64,000 nucleotides of DNA from Confluentibacter sediminis (GCF_003258355.1 NZ_QKPO01000019.1:1-64000), one strand, 5' to 3'. Positions 28,115 through 37,657 are shown, counted from the first letter of the stretch. Translations and numbers: made by a program. The notes: generated by a model not told the origin, from the letters alone.

Positions 28115-29447
28115 GATGGTATTCTTTCATTTTGTTATAAAGTGTTTTTCTGGTAATGTTTAATAATTTGGCGGCTTTTGTTTTATTATTACCAACTTCC
28201 TGCAAAGCACTTATAATAAGTGCTTTTTCATTCTCTTTGGATGAAAACTTATTAGATACAACAGTACTTTTATGCGATTCAACCAACTCGTCTGGTAACA
28301 CATTTTTCTCTATAACATCGGTTTGGGTTAGCAACGTAGCTCTTTTAATAACATTTGATAATTCCCGTAAATTTCCAGGCCAATAATAACTTTGAAAAAG
28401 AGTCAACACATCTTTTGAAAATCCCACAATGGATTTGTTTAATTGTTTATTTGCCTTTTCTAAAAAGAAATCGGCATACAAAATCAAATCGTCATTTCTA
28501 TCTTTTAAGTTAGGCACTTTTATAGAAAACTCATTTAAGCGATGATACAAATCTTCACGAAAATCTCCATTCTCGACAGCATGTAATAAATCCTCATTAG
28601 TAGCTGTAACCAATCTTATATCAACAAATATCTCATCATTACTTCCAATAGGCTTTATTTTTCTTTCTTGTAATGCCCGTAACAATTGTATTTGGTTTTC
28701 ATAAGTTAAATTACCTACTTCGTCTAAAAAAAGTGTTCCTCCATTCGCTGCTTCAAAATGCCCGATTTTATCATTTATAGCTCCCGTAAAAGACCCTTTT
28801 TTATGTCCAAAAAATTCACTTGAAGCAATTTCTTTAGGTATGGCACCACAATCAACAGCTATAAAAGGCTTATCTTTTCGTAAACTTTTTAAATGAATAT
28901 TTTTAGCAACGACTTCTTTGCCAGTACCACTCTCGCCAGTTATTAAAACCGACATACTAGTGGGAGCTACCAATTGAATGTATTCTTTTAAGGTTTTAGA
29001 TGCAGCACTAATACCTTCAACAAAATTCGTTGTAGAATTGTCATTATTTTTTTTGGAACTAGTTTTTGAAATAACAACCTCAGTCTTTTTAACTTCTAAA
29101 GCGTTATTAATAACTTCTAGAACTTCATCTGTATTGAATGGTTTTGAAATATAGTCGAACGCCCCCTGTTTCATTGCCTGAACAGCTGTAGAGACCTCGG
29201 CATAACTGGTCATTAAAACGACCGGAATATAATTATCGTTCTTTTTTATTTCCCTCAGCAAGGTTATACCATCACCATCAGGAAGACGTAAATCGGTAAA
29301 AACCAAGTCATATTTTTGCTTTTTCAAAAGACCAATGCCACTTTGAATATTGTAGCTTGAATCGACAACATAATGGTGCCGTTCCAGAAAATGTTTTAAC
29401 ATCTCCGAAAACGTGACATCATCTTCAACTAAAAGGATATGCTTCAT
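28107..29447 (-). CDS. NtrC-family sigma-54-dependent response regulator
   Basis: 446 residues. Receiver domain with D52 (FTDLRLP). AAA+ domain with Walker A GESGTGKE (171-178), the sigma-54 contact loop GSFTGA (218-223; canonical GAFTGA with A to S, a variant still seen in active members), Walker B LFLDE (239-243), and a Fis-type helix-turn-helix at the C-terminus (about 405-446, NNKTKAAKLLNITRKTLYNKM). It activates promoters read by RNA polymerase with sigma-54. The likely partner is the adjacent hybrid kinase. A TATTTTTG element for its own leftward promoter is at 29466-29473. Confidence 0.93.
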   Translation of the reverse strand: MKHILLVEDDVTFSEMLKHFLERHHYVVDSSYNIQSGIGLLKKQKYDLVFTDLRLPDGDGITLLREIKKNDNYIPVVLMTSYAEVSTAVQAMKQGAFDYISKPFNTDEVLEVINNALEVKKTEVVISKTSSKKNNDNSTTNFVEGISAASKTLKEYIQLVAPTSMSVLITGESGTGKEVVAKNIHLKSLRKDKPFIAVDCGAIPKEIASSEFFGHKKGSFTGAINDKIGHFEAANGGTLFLDEVGNLTYENQIQLLRALQERKIKPIGSNDEIFVDIRLVTATNEDLLHAVENGDFREDLYHRLNEFSIKVPNLKDRNDDLILYADFFLEKANKQLNKSIVGFSKDVLTLFQSYYWPGNLRELSNVIKRATLLTQTDVIEKNVLPDELVESHKSTVVSNKFSSKENEKALIISALQEVGNNKTKAAKLLNITRKTLYNKMKEYHLN

Positions 29448-29508
29448 AACATGAGTTGGTTCTTACAAAAATATTAAGATAAGATGACTTATATGTTTAA
29501 AAAAACTT

Positions 29509-29542
29509 AAAAAGGACGTTTTTAAATAAAAACGTCCTTTTT
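29509..29542. terminator. Bidirectional intrinsic terminator
   Basis: Perfect 15-base arms, AAAAAGGACGTTTTT (29509-29523) and AAAAACGTCCTTTTT (29528-29542), with a four-base loop and A/T tails on both sides. It ends the leftward PepSY-like gene before the response-regulator promoter. Confidence 0.85.
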
Positions 29543-29587
29543 AAAAAAATTGAGTCTATGGATATGCTTTTACAACCCAACGCTACT

Positions 29588-29911
29588 TTATTGATTTTCA
29601 TCACTTTTAATAGCTGATTCTTCTAACCAGTTTCCTTCTTTATCGGCATATACGGTACTAGTACTTCCATCAACCGTAAGTTCCAATTTGTATTGTTCAT
29701 TGTCGTTTACATAAGCCTTACTTATACTAGCTGTAGCAAAATCTTTCTCAACGGCACTAGCAACGGCTGCCGGCAATTTATCTAAAGCGATTTCTTTGAA
29801 TGCTTCATTCACTACAACATGGATAGATTCTGCTGGTAAAATGTTGTTAGGTAAAGCAAATGTTGACATTCCACCTGCTAAAATTGCTACTGTTAAAATT
29901 AACTTTTTCAT
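29588..29911 (-). CDS. Small secreted PepSY-like protein
   Basis: 107 residues with a signal peptide (about 1-19, MKKLILTVAILAGGMSTFA). The mature part (LPAAVASAVEKDFATASISKAYVNDNEQYKLELTVDGSTSTVYADKEGNWLE) has the helix-then-sheet pattern of the PepSY-like (beta-lactamase-inhibitor-like) domain. These are small periplasmic proteins of unproven role. It is transcribed alone behind a terminator. Its position next to a sigma-54 regulator and kinase makes it a candidate target of that system, but this is inference. Confidence 0.65.
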   Translation of the reverse strand: MKKLILTVAILAGGMSTFALPNNILPAESIHVVVNEAFKEIALDKLPAAVASAVEKDFATASISKAYVNDNEQYKLELTVDGSTSTVYADKEGNWLEESAIKSDENQ

Positions 29912-30331
29912 GATTTTAATAATTTAAGTTTATAATTTATTTACAATTAGTATAAAGAAATAAATATGCCATGAATCACATTTAAACAGAATAAAACAAC
30001 AACTATTTGATTACAAGTATTTTAATTAATTCCAAACACTATGTTAAATAAGAGCACTATGTGTAAAACTGTATAATTATTCACTGCATTGTGTAAAATT
30101 TATACGCTTTTCCGTTTGTTATTTAGATATTAAAAAGACATAAAAAAGGATAAGCCTATTAAGAAAATTATTTGTGCAATACATTTCTATAATTTATTCA
30201 TTAGTCCTTCTTTATAGATCATGTACTATAAATTAAATTTAAAAGTGATAATTATTGTATTTACATTTTTAAGGGCTATTTTTGACAATCGTTAAATACT
30301 TATAAAATAATAAATACGTAGCACCCATAAA
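29912..30331. promoter_or_regulatory. 420-bp divergent regulatory region (PepSY-like gene / uxaC)
   Basis: No gene seen. It contains the uxaC promoter (listed separately) and two direct copies of TGTGTAAAA at 30060-30068 and 30090-30098, exactly 30 bp apart. They lie roughly 150-190 bp upstream of the PepSY-like gene, the distance at which NtrC-type activators usually bind. Confidence 0.4.
30255..30297 (+). promoter_or_regulatory. Predicted uxaC promoter and overlapping operator-like site
   Basis: TTG at 30255-30257, 19 bases, then TATTTTTG at 30277-30284: this fits the Bacteroidota -33/-7 pattern (TTG, TAnnTTTG). ACAATCGTTAAAT at 30285-30297 lies over the expected start of transcription and shares AATCGTT with sites near kdgK and kdgA, so a LacI-type repressor could block here. 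Confidence 0.55.
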
Positions 30332-31732
30332 ATGAGCTCAAAATTTATCCATGACAACTTTTTATTGGAAAATAAATATGCCGAAGAATTATATCACAAT
30401 TATTCAAAAAAACAACCAATAATAGATTACCACAATCACCTACCTCCTCAACAAATTGCCGAAGACCAAACCTTTAAAAACATCACGGATGTTTGGATAA
30501 ATGGCGACCACTACAAGTGGCGAGCCATGCGTACTTTGGGTATTAAGGAAGAATTTATTACAGGAAGAGCTTCGGACAAAGACAAATTTTTAAATTGGGC
30601 AAAAACGGTACCTTATACCATGCGTAACCCATTATATCATTGGACCCATTTAGAATTAGCACGGTATTTTGATATTTACGATTTGCTAAATGAGAATTCA
30701 GCCGAAAAAATTTGGGAACAAACCCACGAAAAATTAACAAGTGGACATTATAATTGTCGACAGTTGCTTAAAAAAGCCAATGTTGAATTTGTCTGTACAA
30801 CAGAAGACCCAACAGATGATTTACAATATCATCAACAATTGGCTAAAAGTGATTTTTCAATTAAAGTAAGTACAGCTTTTAGACCAGACAAAGCTATTTT
30901 AATTTCAAATGATGGTTATAATGAATATATTGATACTTTAGGAAAAGTTGTTGATAAGCAAATAAACAGCTATTTAGATTTATGTGATGCTTTAAAGAAC
31001 AGAATTGAATATTTCCATAAAAATGGCTGTAGAATTTGCGACCACGGATTAAGCCATTTATATTTTGAAAGTTTCACGGAAAATGAAATTTATACCATAT
31101 TCAAAAAGAAAAGAGAAAATCAAGTAATTAGTAATGAAGATGCTTCGAAATTCCAAAGTGCCTTATTATTATTTTTATGTGAAACCTATAATGAATACGG
31201 TTGGGTTCAACAATTTCATTTAGGAGCATTAAGAAATAATAATACCCGTATGCTTCGTGTTTTAGGACCAGATACTGGATGGGATTCTATTGGCGATTAT
31301 CCTCAAGCTGAAAAATTATCGGCATTTTTAAATGCTCTTGATAGTAAAGATAAATTGGGGAAAACCATTATTTATAACTTAAATCCCGCAGATAATGAAA
31401 TCATGGCAACCATGATAGGAAACTTTAATGATGGTAGCGTTAAAGGAAAAGTACAATGGGGTTCTGGCTGGTGGTTTTTAGACCAAAAAGATGGTATGAC
31501 CAAGCAACTAAACACCCTTTCTAGTATGGGATTATTAAGTTGTTTTGTAGGTATGCTAACAGATTCCCGTAGTTTTTTATCGTTCCCTAGGCACGAATAT
31601 TTTAGACGTATTCTTTGTAATCTCCTAGGCGAAGAAATAAAAAAAGGCGAATTACCAAATGATATGGAATGGATTGGTAAGCTGGTTTCAGATATTAGTT
31701 ATTACAATGCCAAAGAATATTTTAATTTATAA
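30332..31732 (+). CDS. uxaC: Glucuronate (uronate) isomerase
   Basis: 466 residues, the usual family length. It interconverts D-glucuronate and D-fructuronate, and D-galacturonate and D-tagaturonate, in the cytoplasm. It belongs to the amidohydrolase-like TIM barrels: the HxH pair is at H34 and H36 (DYHNHLPPQQIAED). Other family segments are HWTHLELARYFDI, VEFVCTTEDPTDDLQYH, MLRVLGPDTGWDSIGDY and the end GWWFLDQKDGM..LLSCFVGMLTDSRSFLSFPRHEYFRRILC. First gene of a six-gene rightward unit with the TRAP transporter, uxaB and uxaA. Confidence 0.97.
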   Translation: MSSKFIHDNFLLENKYAEELYHNYSKKQPIIDYHNHLPPQQIAEDQTFKNITDVWINGDHYKWRAMRTLGIKEEFITGRASDKDKFLNWAKTVPYTMRNPLYHWTHLELARYFDIYDLLNENSAEKIWEQTHEKLTSGHYNCRQLLKKANVEFVCTTEDPTDDLQYHQQLAKSDFSIKVSTAFRPDKAILISNDGYNEYIDTLGKVVDKQINSYLDLCDALKNRIEYFHKNGCRICDHGLSHLYFESFTENEIYTIFKKKRENQVISNEDASKFQSALLLFLCETYNEYGWVQQFHLGALRNNNTRMLRVLGPDTGWDSIGDYPQAEKLSAFLNALDSKDKLGKTIIYNLNPADNEIMATMIGNFNDGSVKGKVQWGSGWWFLDQKDGMTKQLNTLSSMGLLSCFVGMLTDSRSFLSFPRHEYFRRILCNLLGEEIKKGELPNDMEWIGKLVSDISYYNAKEYFNL

Positions 31733-31753
31733 CTAAAATAATTGCTAATTATA

Positions 31754-32731
31754 ATGATTAAGAATCTAAAATACCTGCTTTTTTTACTTGTAATTACAGT
31801 AACAAGTTGCACTGAAATGAGCAAAACAAGAACTATTAAAATTGCCCATGGCTTAGATGTTAACCATTCAGTACATAAGGCTATGCTTGAATTGGGAAAA
31901 GATTTAAAGCAAAGATCTGGAGGTAAAATGACACTCGAAATTTATCCCAATCAGCAATTAGGCACAGAGAGAGAATGTCTTGAACTTTTACAAATAGGAA
32001 GCTTGGATATGACAAAAGTTTCTGTAGGTGTAATGGAAAATTTCGCTCCTAAAATGAAGGTTTTTGGAATCCCCTTTTTATTTAGAGATAAAGCCCATTC
32101 GTTTAAAGTATTAGATGGTCCAGTGGGAAAAAAGATTTTAGATGATGGTGAAAAATATTGGCTTAAAGGTTTAGCCTACTACGATGCTGGTAGCAGGAGT
32201 TTTTACACCAAAGAGAAGCCAATAAATGTGCCCGAAGATTTAAAAGGCTTAAAAATCAGGGTTATGGAAAGTGTTACAGCTATAAATATGGTTAAAGATT
32301 TTGGTGGATCACCCACTCCAATATCATGGGGAGAACTATATACTTCATTGCAACAGGGCGTCGTTGATGGGGCAGAAAATAATCCACCTAGTTTTTATTT
32401 GTCTCGACACTATGAAGTTTGCAAATACTATTCTTTAGATGAACATACAGTACTTCCAGATGTTTTAGTAATTGGCACTCAGTTATGGGATAATTTGTCT
32501 CCGCAAGAAAAAAAATGGCTGCAAGAGTCCGTTGACAAATCAGTTGTATATCAGCGAAAACTATGGGCTGAAGCAGAGGCTGAAGCCATTGAAGAAGTTA
32601 AAAAAGCAGGAGTCACCATCATTAATCCAGATAAAACTTTATTCAAAGAGAAAATTAAAGACATTTATCAAGAGTACGAAAGTAACCCAGAAATGAATAT
32701 TTTAATACAACAAATTCAAGAAACAAACTAA
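31754..32731 (+). CDS. TRAP transporter solute-binding protein (DctP family), lipoprotein
   Basis: The ATG at 31754 is preferred over the TTG at 31742 because it opens directly into a signal sequence. The signal ends VTVTSC, so the protein is probably a lipoprotein tethered in the periplasm rather than freely soluble, the usual state in Proteobacteria. Family segments: GGKMTLEIYPNQQLGTERECLELLQIGSLDM, FGIPFLFRDKAHSFKVLDGPVG, LKGLKIRVMES and SLQQGVVDGAENNPPSFY. Arg in LKIRVMES is the conserved carboxylate anchor. With uxa genes on both sides, the ligand is most likely a hexuronate. Confidence 0.92.
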   Translation: MIKNLKYLLFLLVITVTSCTEMSKTRTIKIAHGLDVNHSVHKAMLELGKDLKQRSGGKMTLEIYPNQQLGTERECLELLQIGSLDMTKVSVGVMENFAPKMKVFGIPFLFRDKAHSFKVLDGPVGKKILDDGEKYWLKGLAYYDAGSRSFYTKEKPINVPEDLKGLKIRVMESVTAINMVKDFGGSPTPISWGELYTSLQQGVVDGAENNPPSFYLSRHYEVCKYYSLDEHTVLPDVLVIGTQLWDNLSPQEKKWLQESVDKSVVYQRKLWAEAEAEAIEEVKKAGVTIINPDKTLFKEKIKDIYQEYESNPEMNILIQQIQETN

Positions 32732-32766
32732 ACAAAATAGTTACACCACAAATACACATTCAACTA

Positions 32767-33225
32767 ATGAAACTTCGAGAAAAAATTGATAAAATTCTAG
32801 GAAAAACACTCATTGCCATTATGTCTGTTATGGTAATAAATGTACTTTGGCAAGTATTCACAAGATTTGTAATGGGAACGCCAAGTTCATTTACCGATGA
32901 ATTAGCCAGGTATTTAATGATTTGGGTCGGCATATTGGGAGCCGCCTATGTCTCTGGACGGAAAATGCACGTAGCTATAGATGTTTTACCTTCTAGAACT
33001 AGTACGGAAAATCAAAAAAAAATAGCTCGAATTGTAAATGTAATCATCATATTATTTTCTATTACGGCATTAGTTATCGGAGGTTCTAGACTGGTATATA
33101 TCAGCTATTTGTTAGGTCAAAGCTCAGCAGCATTACAAATACCATTAGCGATGGTTTATATTGTTATTCCAATTAGTGGAATACTAATAATTTATTATAA
33201 AACGTCAGACCTTTTAAAAAAATAA
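32767..33225 (+). CDS. TRAP transporter small membrane subunit (DctQ family)
   Basis: 152 residues, four membrane helices. Family signature WQVFTRFVMGTPSSFTDELARYLMIWVGILGAAYVSGRKMHVAIDVL in the first half. It pairs with the large subunit encoded 2 bp downstream and docks the solute-binding protein encoded upstream. Import is driven by an ion gradient. Confidence 0.93.
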   Translation: MKLREKIDKILGKTLIAIMSVMVINVLWQVFTRFVMGTPSSFTDELARYLMIWVGILGAAYVSGRKMHVAIDVLPSRTSTENQKKIARIVNVIIILFSITALVIGGSRLVYISYLLGQSSAALQIPLAMVYIVIPISGILIIYYKTSDLLKK

Positions 33226-33227
33226 TT

Positions 33228-34532
33228 ATGATGGAATATATACCCGTACTTGTATTAGTATTCAGTTTCTTATTTCTTTTATCTATCGGCACGCCCGTCG
33301 CTTGGAGTATCTCTATTTCGGCATTATTGACTATGATGGTTAGTATACCCCCTTTAGCGGCATTTACTACTGTATCTCAACGTATGGGAACCGGTCTTGA
33401 TAGTTTTGCTTTATTAGCCATACCATTTTTTGTGCTCTCGGGACAATTAATGAATAAGGGAGGAATCGCCCACAGACTTATTGCCTTTGCAAAAACTTTA
33501 GTAGGCTCCCTTCCTGGAGGATTAGCTTTAATAAATGTTATTGGTGCCATGTTAATGGGAGCTATTGCTGGCTCTGCTATGGCTTCAGCATCAGCCATGG
33601 GTAGTATTTTGGGCCCTGAGATGGAAAAAGAAGGATATTCCAAAGAGTTTGGAGCTGCTGTAAACATCACATCTTCTACTACCGGATTAATTATCCCTCC
33701 AAGTAATGTTTTAATTGTTTATTCTTTAGCTAGTGGCGGTGTCTCTATAGCTGCTTTATTTCTTGCTGGATATATTCCAGGAATATTAACGGGTATTTTT
33801 TTAATGATAGTCGCTTCTTTATGGGCAAAAAAAAAGAACTATAAATTAGGCGAAAGAAGCAAACTTAAAGATGTTGTAAAAACTTTTATAGCTGCAGTAC
33901 CCAGTTTATTTCTATTGGTTGTAGTTATTGGAGGCATAGTTACAGGCGTTTTTACAGCAACCGAAGCTTCAGCCATAGCTGTTTTATATACGCTTATATT
34001 AGGTTTTGTTTACAAAGAAATATCTTTAAAAGATTTACCGGAAATTTTGTTGGATTCCTCTGCAACAACTGCTATTGTTATGTTGTTAATAGGAGCATCT
34101 ATGAGTATGTCTTGGGTGATGTCCTACGAAAATATTCCTCAAAACATAAGCGATGTTCTGATTGGCATTAGTGATAATAAAATAATTATATTATTAATTA
34201 TCAACCTACTGCTACTCTTTGTAGGTGTTTTTATGGATATGACACCTGCCGTATTAATTTTTACTCCCATATTTTTACCAGTCGTCACTAAACTTGGCAT
34301 AGACCCCATTCACTTCGGAATTATTATGGTATTAAACTTATGTATAGGATTATGTACCCCACCGGTGGGTTCTGTGCTGTTTGTAGGGGTAGGCATTGCA
34401 AATACCACTATAGAGAAAGTTATAAAACCGCTTATGCCATTATTTTTAGCAATGGTTCTTGCTTTATTTTTAGTAACTTATATACCAGAGTTAAGTTTAT
34501 GGTTGCCTAGAGTCTTCGGATTAATAGATTAA
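33228..34532 (+). CDS. TRAP transporter large permease subunit (DctM family)
   Basis: 434 residues with about twelve membrane helices, the normal length for the family. Signature pieces: SISALLTMM, GLDSFALLAIPFFVLSGQLMNKGGIA, GALMGAIAGSAMASASAMGSI, TTGLIIPPSNVLIVYSLASGG, FTATEASAIAVLY, MDMTPAVLIFTPIFLPVV and NLCIGLCTPPVGSVLFVG. It forms the ion-coupled translocation channel for the solute delivered by the DctP protein. Hexuronate specificity is inferred from the operon. Confidence 0.95.
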   Translation: MMEYIPVLVLVFSFLFLLSIGTPVAWSISISALLTMMVSIPPLAAFTTVSQRMGTGLDSFALLAIPFFVLSGQLMNKGGIAHRLIAFAKTLVGSLPGGLALINVIGAMLMGAIAGSAMASASAMGSILGPEMEKEGYSKEFGAAVNITSSTTGLIIPPSNVLIVYSLASGGVSIAALFLAGYIPGILTGIFLMIVASLWAKKKNYKLGERSKLKDVVKTFIAAVPSLFLLVVVIGGIVTGVFTATEASAIAVLYTLILGFVYKEISLKDLPEILLDSSATTAIVMLLIGASMSMSWVMSYENIPQNISDVLIGISDNKIIILLIINLLLLFVGVFMDMTPAVLIFTPIFLPVVTKLGIDPIHFGIIMVLNLCIGLCTPPVGSVLFVGVGIANTTIEKVIKPLMPLFLAMVLALFLVTYIPELSLWLPRVFGLID

Positions 34533-34560
34533 CCTAAAAAGATTTGAATTAAAAATAATA

Positions 34561-36006
34561 ATGAAAAAATTAAATAGAAAAAATGTTGGATTGGAAGAAA
34601 AATTACCAATCAAGATAGTACAATTTGGTGAAGGCAATTTTTTAAGAGCTTTTATAGGATATGCGTTTCAAGAATTAAATAAAATAACCGATTTTAATGC
34701 TGGAATAGCTGTGGTACAACCCATAGATAAAGGTTTAGTTAATATGCTAAACGATCAAGATGGATTGTACACATTGTTTATGAAAGGAATAAAAAAAGGT
34801 GAAGAAATCCAACAGATGGAGCTTATTTCTAACATCGTAAAAGCAGTAGATCCTTATGCTGATTTTAATGATTATTTAAGTTTGGCGAAAGAAACATCAT
34901 TGGAATTTATTATTTCCAACACCACTGAAGCAGGTATTGCCTATGTGAGTTCTGATACACCAGATATGCAGCCACCAAGTTCATTTCCTGCTAAATTAAC
35001 AGTGCTATTACACGAACGTTTTAAATATTTCAATGGCGATAAAAGTAAAGGATTAACCTTGATTCCTTGTGAGTTAATCAACCACAATTCTGAAACTTTA
35101 AAAGACATTATTTTAAAATATGTAGACGATTGGAATTTAGGAAATGATTTCAAAACTTGGCTATTAGAAAGTAATGCGTTCCATAGTACATTAGTGGATA
35201 GAATTGTACCTGGATATCCAAAAGATGACATCGAAGCTTATAACAGCCAGTTAAATTACCAAGATAATTTAATTGTAGCAGCAGAAGCATTTTTCCTATG
35301 GGTTATTGAAGGCGGTGACGATTTAAAAGCAAAATTACCTTTCAACAAAACAGATTTAGATGTTAAAATTGTTGGTGACATGCAACCGTATCGTACCAGA
35401 AAAGTGAGGATCTTAAATGGTGCGCATACAGCTATGGTGCCTTTTTCTATGCTTTATGGAAACAAAACTGTTAAGCAATCCGTTGATAATTCTTTTACAG
35501 GTGAATTTATAAACAAAGCTGTTTTCAATGAAATTATTGAAGCCTTAGATATGGACAAAGCAGAACTCAATAGTTTTGCTGAGGATATTTTCGATCGTTT
35601 CAGAAATCCATTCATTGTCCATAATTTATCTAGCATTGCTTTAAACTCTATTTCAAAATTTACGGTTAGAGTACTTCCTAGTTTATTGGAATACGTAAAC
35701 ATCCATAAAAAATTACCAACCAATTTAACTTTTGCGTTTGCTGCATTAATTCGTTTTTATAAAGGTACTTGGAACGGAGAAAACTTACCCGTTCAAGATA
35801 GTGAAGACATAATTACTACATTTACTAAAATTTGGAAATCTGATGATTATTTAGAAATAGCTAAAAGGTCATTAAGTATTCAAGAATATTGGGGAGAAGA
35901 TTTAACTAAAATTGATAACCTTACTGAAGCAGTTGCTTTAGCCTTGAAAGAAATAGACGCAAATGGTATTGAAGTTGGCTACGCCAATTACAGTAAGAAG
36001 TTCTAA
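34561..36006 (+). CDS. uxaB: Tagaturonate reductase (altronate oxidoreductase)
   Basis: 481 residues. NADH-dependent reduction of D-tagaturonate to D-altronate. The N-terminal nucleotide-binding segment is IKIVQFGEGNFLRAFIGYAFQELN (about 18-41), a mannitol-dehydrogenase superfamily fold. The catalytic region is KVRILNGAHTAMVPFSMLYGNKTVKQSV (about 281-308), with the Lys-Asn-His cluster. The length and the neighbours uxaC and uxaA support UxaB rather than mannonate oxidoreductase UxuB. It follows dctM after 28 bp. Confidence 0.94.
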   Translation: MKKLNRKNVGLEEKLPIKIVQFGEGNFLRAFIGYAFQELNKITDFNAGIAVVQPIDKGLVNMLNDQDGLYTLFMKGIKKGEEIQQMELISNIVKAVDPYADFNDYLSLAKETSLEFIISNTTEAGIAYVSSDTPDMQPPSSFPAKLTVLLHERFKYFNGDKSKGLTLIPCELINHNSETLKDIILKYVDDWNLGNDFKTWLLESNAFHSTLVDRIVPGYPKDDIEAYNSQLNYQDNLIVAAEAFFLWVIEGGDDLKAKLPFNKTDLDVKIVGDMQPYRTRKVRILNGAHTAMVPFSMLYGNKTVKQSVDNSFTGEFINKAVFNEIIEALDMDKAELNSFAEDIFDRFRNPFIVHNLSSIALNSISKFTVRVLPSLLEYVNIHKKLPTNLTFAFAALIRFYKGTWNGENLPVQDSEDIITTFTKIWKSDDYLEIAKRSLSIQEYWGEDLTKIDNLTEAVALALKEIDANGIEVGYANYSKKF

Positions 36007-36037
36007 ATTTTAATTGATGACCATAATTCATTAAAAT

Positions 36038-37645
36038 ATGCAAAAAAAACTCATAAAAGTTAATCCTACCGATAATGTAGCTGTAGCCTTAGTTAATTTG
36101 AAAGCAGGCGATGTTGTACCTTTTGAAGGAGAGGATATCAAAATACTATCAGATACTAAATCCAAACATAAAATTGCATTAGAAACTTTTCAATCTGGTG
36201 ACAGAATTATTATGTATGGTGTTCTTGTTGGCTCAGCCAATTCAACCATTAAAAAAGGAGATGTATTAACCACCGAGAATGTAAAACACCAGAGTGAAAA
36301 AGTTTTTGGAAGAACCGAAACGTTTAGTTGGACACCCCCCAATGTTGACAAGTGGAAAGATAAAACCTTTTTAGGATATCATAGAGAAGATGGACAAGTA
36401 GGCACTGAAAATGTGTGGTTATTTTTTCCATTGGTTTTTTGCGAAAACAGAAATATTGAAATCTTAAAAGATGTTTTTGAAAAAGAACTTTTAAAACATA
36501 AAGTAAATCCATATCAAATCTTGCTTCGTTCTTTAGTAAGCGGTGTGGAAGAAAAAGAAATAGCAAAAACCTCAGCGGATGTATTTGACAACATTGATGT
36601 AAAGTTTGTGACTCATCCAGGTGGTTGTGGAGCTATCAGGCAAGATTCAGAAAGTTTAGCCAAATTGTTAGCTGGCTATGTGAATAATCCAAATGTGGCA
36701 GGTGCAACAGTATTGAGTTTAGGCTGCCAAAATCTTCAAATAAGTGTTTTTAAAGATGCTTTGAATGATATCAATCCGAATTTAAACAAACCTGTTCTTA
36801 TTTTTGAACAACAACAAATGGGAACTGTTGAAGATATGCTAACTGCCATAGTTAAAGAATCTTTTGAAGCGATAAAAAAAGCAAATACCGCTAAGAGGGA
36901 ACCAGCACCATTATCTAAATTGAAAGTCGGATTAGAGTGTGGTGGGTCCGATGGTTTTTCGGGAATATCCGCAAATCCAACTTTAGGAGCTGTTTCAGAT
37001 ATGTTAGCGGCCTTAAATGGCACTGCTATATTATCTGAATTTCCGGAATTGTGTGGTGTTGAGCAGGAATTGGTAAACAGATGTGTAGAGGATAACAAAG
37101 GAGAGAAGTTTTTAAAATTAATGAAAGCTTATGAAAAAACCGTAGTAGATGCAGGTTCGGGATTTGATATGAATCCCTCTCCAGGAAATATCAAAGATGG
37201 TTTGATTACTGATGCCATGAAATCTGCTGGAGCTGCTAAAAAAGGCGGAACCTCACCCGTGCAAGATGTGTTGGATTATGGTGAGTACATTACCAAACCA
37301 GGCCTTAACTTATTATGCACGCCAGGAAACGATGTAGAAAGCACCACGGCCATGGTAGGTTCTGGAGCCAATCTGGTGTTGTTCACTACGGGTTTAGGAA
37401 CACCTACAGGAAATCCAATTGCCCCTATAATTAAGGTGTCTTCAAATACAGAATTAGCAGAAAGGATGCCAGATATCATTGATATTGAAACCGGTGCCGT
37501 CATTCGCGGTGAAAAAACCATCGATGAAATGGCAGATGAAATGCTTGGATTTATTATTGATGTAGCTAGTGGAAAAATTCAAACGAAAGCCAAATTATTA
37601 AACCAAAACGATTTCATACCTTGGCGCAGAGGCGTTTCGCTATAA
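36038..37645 (+). CDS. uxaA: Altronate dehydratase
   Basis: 535 residues, longer than the E. coli enzyme of about 495. An N-terminal SAF-type domain (about 1-90: VNPTDNVAVALVNLKAGD) is fused to the iron-dependent catalytic part: FLGYHREDGQVGTENVWLFFPLVFC, THPGGCGAIRQDSE, GLECGGSDGFSGISANPTLG, CTPGNDVESTTAMVGSGANLVLFTTGLGTPTGNPI. It removes water from D-altronate to give 2-keto-3-deoxygluconate, the substrate of the KdgK encoded convergently. It ends at a shared bidirectional terminator. Confidence 0.95.
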   Translation: MQKKLIKVNPTDNVAVALVNLKAGDVVPFEGEDIKILSDTKSKHKIALETFQSGDRIIMYGVLVGSANSTIKKGDVLTTENVKHQSEKVFGRTETFSWTPPNVDKWKDKTFLGYHREDGQVGTENVWLFFPLVFCENRNIEILKDVFEKELLKHKVNPYQILLRSLVSGVEEKEIAKTSADVFDNIDVKFVTHPGGCGAIRQDSESLAKLLAGYVNNPNVAGATVLSLGCQNLQISVFKDALNDINPNLNKPVLIFEQQQMGTVEDMLTAIVKESFEAIKKANTAKREPAPLSKLKVGLECGGSDGFSGISANPTLGAVSDMLAALNGTAILSEFPELCGVEQELVNRCVEDNKGEKFLKLMKAYEKTVVDAGSGFDMNPSPGNIKDGLITDAMKSAGAAKKGGTSPVQDVLDYGEYITKPGLNLLCTPGNDVESTTAMVGSGANLVLFTTGLGTPTGNPIAPIIKVSSNTELAERMPDIIDIETGAVIRGEKTIDEMADEMLGFIIDVASGKIQTKAKLLNQNDFIPWRRGVSL

Positions 37646-37657
37646 ATTATTATATTT

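Noticed and set aside
29946-29980. Sigma-54-like promoter (TGGCA then TTTC on the minus strand) before the PepSY-like gene
   Set aside because: The -24 half TGGCA is present but the -12 GC doublet is missing at the required spacing, so it does not qualify.
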